DNA of 64,000 nt, from contig NZ_JANQIM010000015.1 of NCBI RefSeq assembly GCF_028282165.1, positions 1 through 64,000 on the forward strand, given 5' to 3'. The notes beneath the pieces are model-generated. The model searched no databases, was not told where the DNA came from, and saw only the letters and a list, made by a program, of their open reading frames with translations. The stretch comes from Winogradskyella sp. (GTDB lineage: Bacteria; Bacteroidota; Bacteroidia; Flavobacteriales; Flavobacteriaceae). Positions 62,986 through 64,000 of this stretch are shown one piece after another (the first letter of the stretch is position 1; each line of letters opens with the position of its first letter). Position numbers and translations under genes: made by a program.

Positions 62986-64000
62986 TTATCGTTTACGCAT
63001 TAAAGGGATTTCTAACTGTAAATAGTAAACATTGTTCTCAATATTTTCCTTCATTATATAATCATTTTCATACAATAGTTTTAATCGCTTTTTAATATTT
63101 TCCAAACCCATACCACTATAGTTTAATAGTGTACTATTAGATTTTTTCTTTATTGTATTTGATATAGAAAATACTAAATCATGCTTTTTTACTACTGATG
63201 CATCAATCTTTATGAAGCCACCTTTGTTACTCAAAGTATCTGAATGCTTACAAGCATTTTCTACCAAGTTGATCAAAATCAATGGAGCCACTAAATGATA
63301 CCCTCTATTATTTTGATAGTGGAATATAACATTATTTTGAGCTGACATTTTCATGCGATGAATTTCTAATAAGTTCTCTATAGCTTCAATTTCTTTATTT
63401 AGTTCTACAGTATCACTGTTACAGTCATAAACCATAAAGCGCAAAATACCAGAGAGTTTTTCTAACATAGGCGCTGTTTTTTCATTACCAGTTTGTGCGT
63501 AAGAATAGATATTGTTTAGTGTATTGAACAAGAAATGAGGGTTGATCTGAGAACGCAAAAAATTGAGTTCGGCTTTTAATTTTTCTACCTTTAATTCATC
63601 CTCTTTCTCACGTTGTAGATACCAATTATGTACAAAATAGAACATACTCGATATAATAATAAAAAGTAATAGCTGAAGAACATTATATACAATAGAATCC
63701 CAATAACTATGAGTAATAGGATAATCAAATGGTAAATTATTATCCAGAAAAGCAAAGGTAAAACCAACAATAAACACTGTTACTATGGTCGAAAACAAAT
63801 ATTTAAAGTAGTTCTTATTGACTAGTATTGGCAATAGTTTAAAATAGTGAAAATACACAATGGCGGCCATTGCTATCGTATCACTTAAACCAAATACAAA
63901 AGCAGGCCAAAACCCTACAGTGCCGATGTCATATACAATTGTTGAACTCAAATAGATCAGCCATATGGTCATCTGAACTATAATACTATATTTTCTGAAG
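62986..64000 (-). CDS. LytS/YehU-family sensor histidine kinase (5' partial)
   Basis: The frame stays open to the last base, and residues before the Met at 63972 (FRKYSIIVQ) look like the start of a first membrane helix, so the true start lies beyond the window. About four membrane helices are followed by a His_kinase domain with LRSQINPHFLFNTLNNIYSY (phospho-acceptor His) and an ATPase domain (LILINLVENACKHSD, GMGLENIKKRLKLLY). It signals to the LytTR regulator encoded next. Confidence 0.92.
   Translation of the reverse strand, partial: FRKYSIIVQMTIWLIYLSSTIVYDIGTVGFWPAFVFGLSDTIAMAAIVYFHYFKLLPILVNKNYFKYLFSTIVTVFIVGFTFAFLDNNLPFDYPITHSYWDSIVYNVLQLLLFIIISSMFYFVHNWYLQREKEDELKVEKLKAELNFLRSQINPHFLFNTLNNIYSYAQTGNEKTAPMLEKLSGILRFMVYDCNSDTVELNKEIEAIENLLEIHRMKMSAQNNVIFHYQNNRGYHLVAPLILINLVENACKHSDTLSNKGGFIKIDASVVKKHDLVFSISNTIKKKSNSTLLNYSGMGLENIKKRLKLLYENDYIMKENIENNVYYLQLEIPLMRKR

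Overview
The window is chromosomal DNA of a Flavobacteriaceae-like member of the Bacteroidota, probably marine. Supporting signs are the low GC content, type IX secretion (T9SS) cargo and machinery genes (type A and type B sorting domains, PorP/SprF, PorQ), family-specific genes (DUF6452/DUF6048, head-GIN/DUF2807, CCC-motif membrane protein), rare Shine-Dalgarno sites, and promoter boxes of the Bacteroidota type TTTG-N19-TAnnTTTG. I see no rRNA, tRNA, insertion sequence, prophage or CRISPR array. One structured RNA, probably 6S RNA, lies between zapA and rny.

Layout. 1-5.4 kb: a surface-adhesin export module, with the 3' end of a repeat-rich T9SS type B cargo gene, a PorP/SprF gene and an OmpA/PD40 gene. 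5.4-11.1 kb: an isolated ADP-ribosylglycohydrolase, a CAP-domain lipoprotein, pdxH, then pyrR-pyrB-(STAS-like)-rnz. 11.3-15.6 kb: an alpha-glucan phosphorylase-like gene, rpsA and a BON/LysM gene. 15.6-20.7 kb: the operon lon-LysM-porQ-cmk. 20.9-24.5 kb: an ECF sigma factor, a putative anti-sigma protein, a DUF4097-like protein and a head-GIN protein, then a DUF4136 lipoprotein. 24.9-27.1 kb: an MFS transporter and an M48 lipoprotein peptidase.

27.2-37.8 kb is the most distinctive block. Read in the direction of transcription (minus strand) it holds glgA of the actinobacterial GT4/GlgM type, glgC, glgE, a maltokinase (pep2/mak), glgB and a GH31 glucosidase. Together they outline a GlgE-type alpha-glucan route: glucose-1-P to ADP-glucose (GlgC), to maltose-1-P (GlgM-like, or maltokinase from maltose), to linear glucan (GlgE), to branched glucan (GlgB). 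The phosphorylase-like gene at 11.3 kb would fit glucan breakdown, but the residue that normally carries PLP is serine in it.

38.0-46.5 kb: msrB, a DinB-like protein, lpd, three small outer-membrane barrels around aroQ, xerD, rny, the 6S RNA candidate, zapA and a coiled-coil partner. 46.6-64 kb: an M23 peptidase, a TonB-dependent receptor, a T9SS type A cargo protein, a cysteine desulfurase, a calcium-binding-repeat lipoprotein, an Smr protein, small membrane proteins, rocD, a second ECF sigma factor with a DUF6768 protein, rlmD, a four-helix-bundle protein, DUF6452/DUF6048, and a LytTR regulator with a LytS-type kinase cut by the window edge.

Most genes are ordinary for the family. The points most worth checking are the GlgM-GlgE cluster and its shared 13-base spacer motif, the lysine-less phosphorylase homologue, the 6S RNA candidate, the near-identical 83-residue repeats in the first gene, and the palindromes in several promoter regions.
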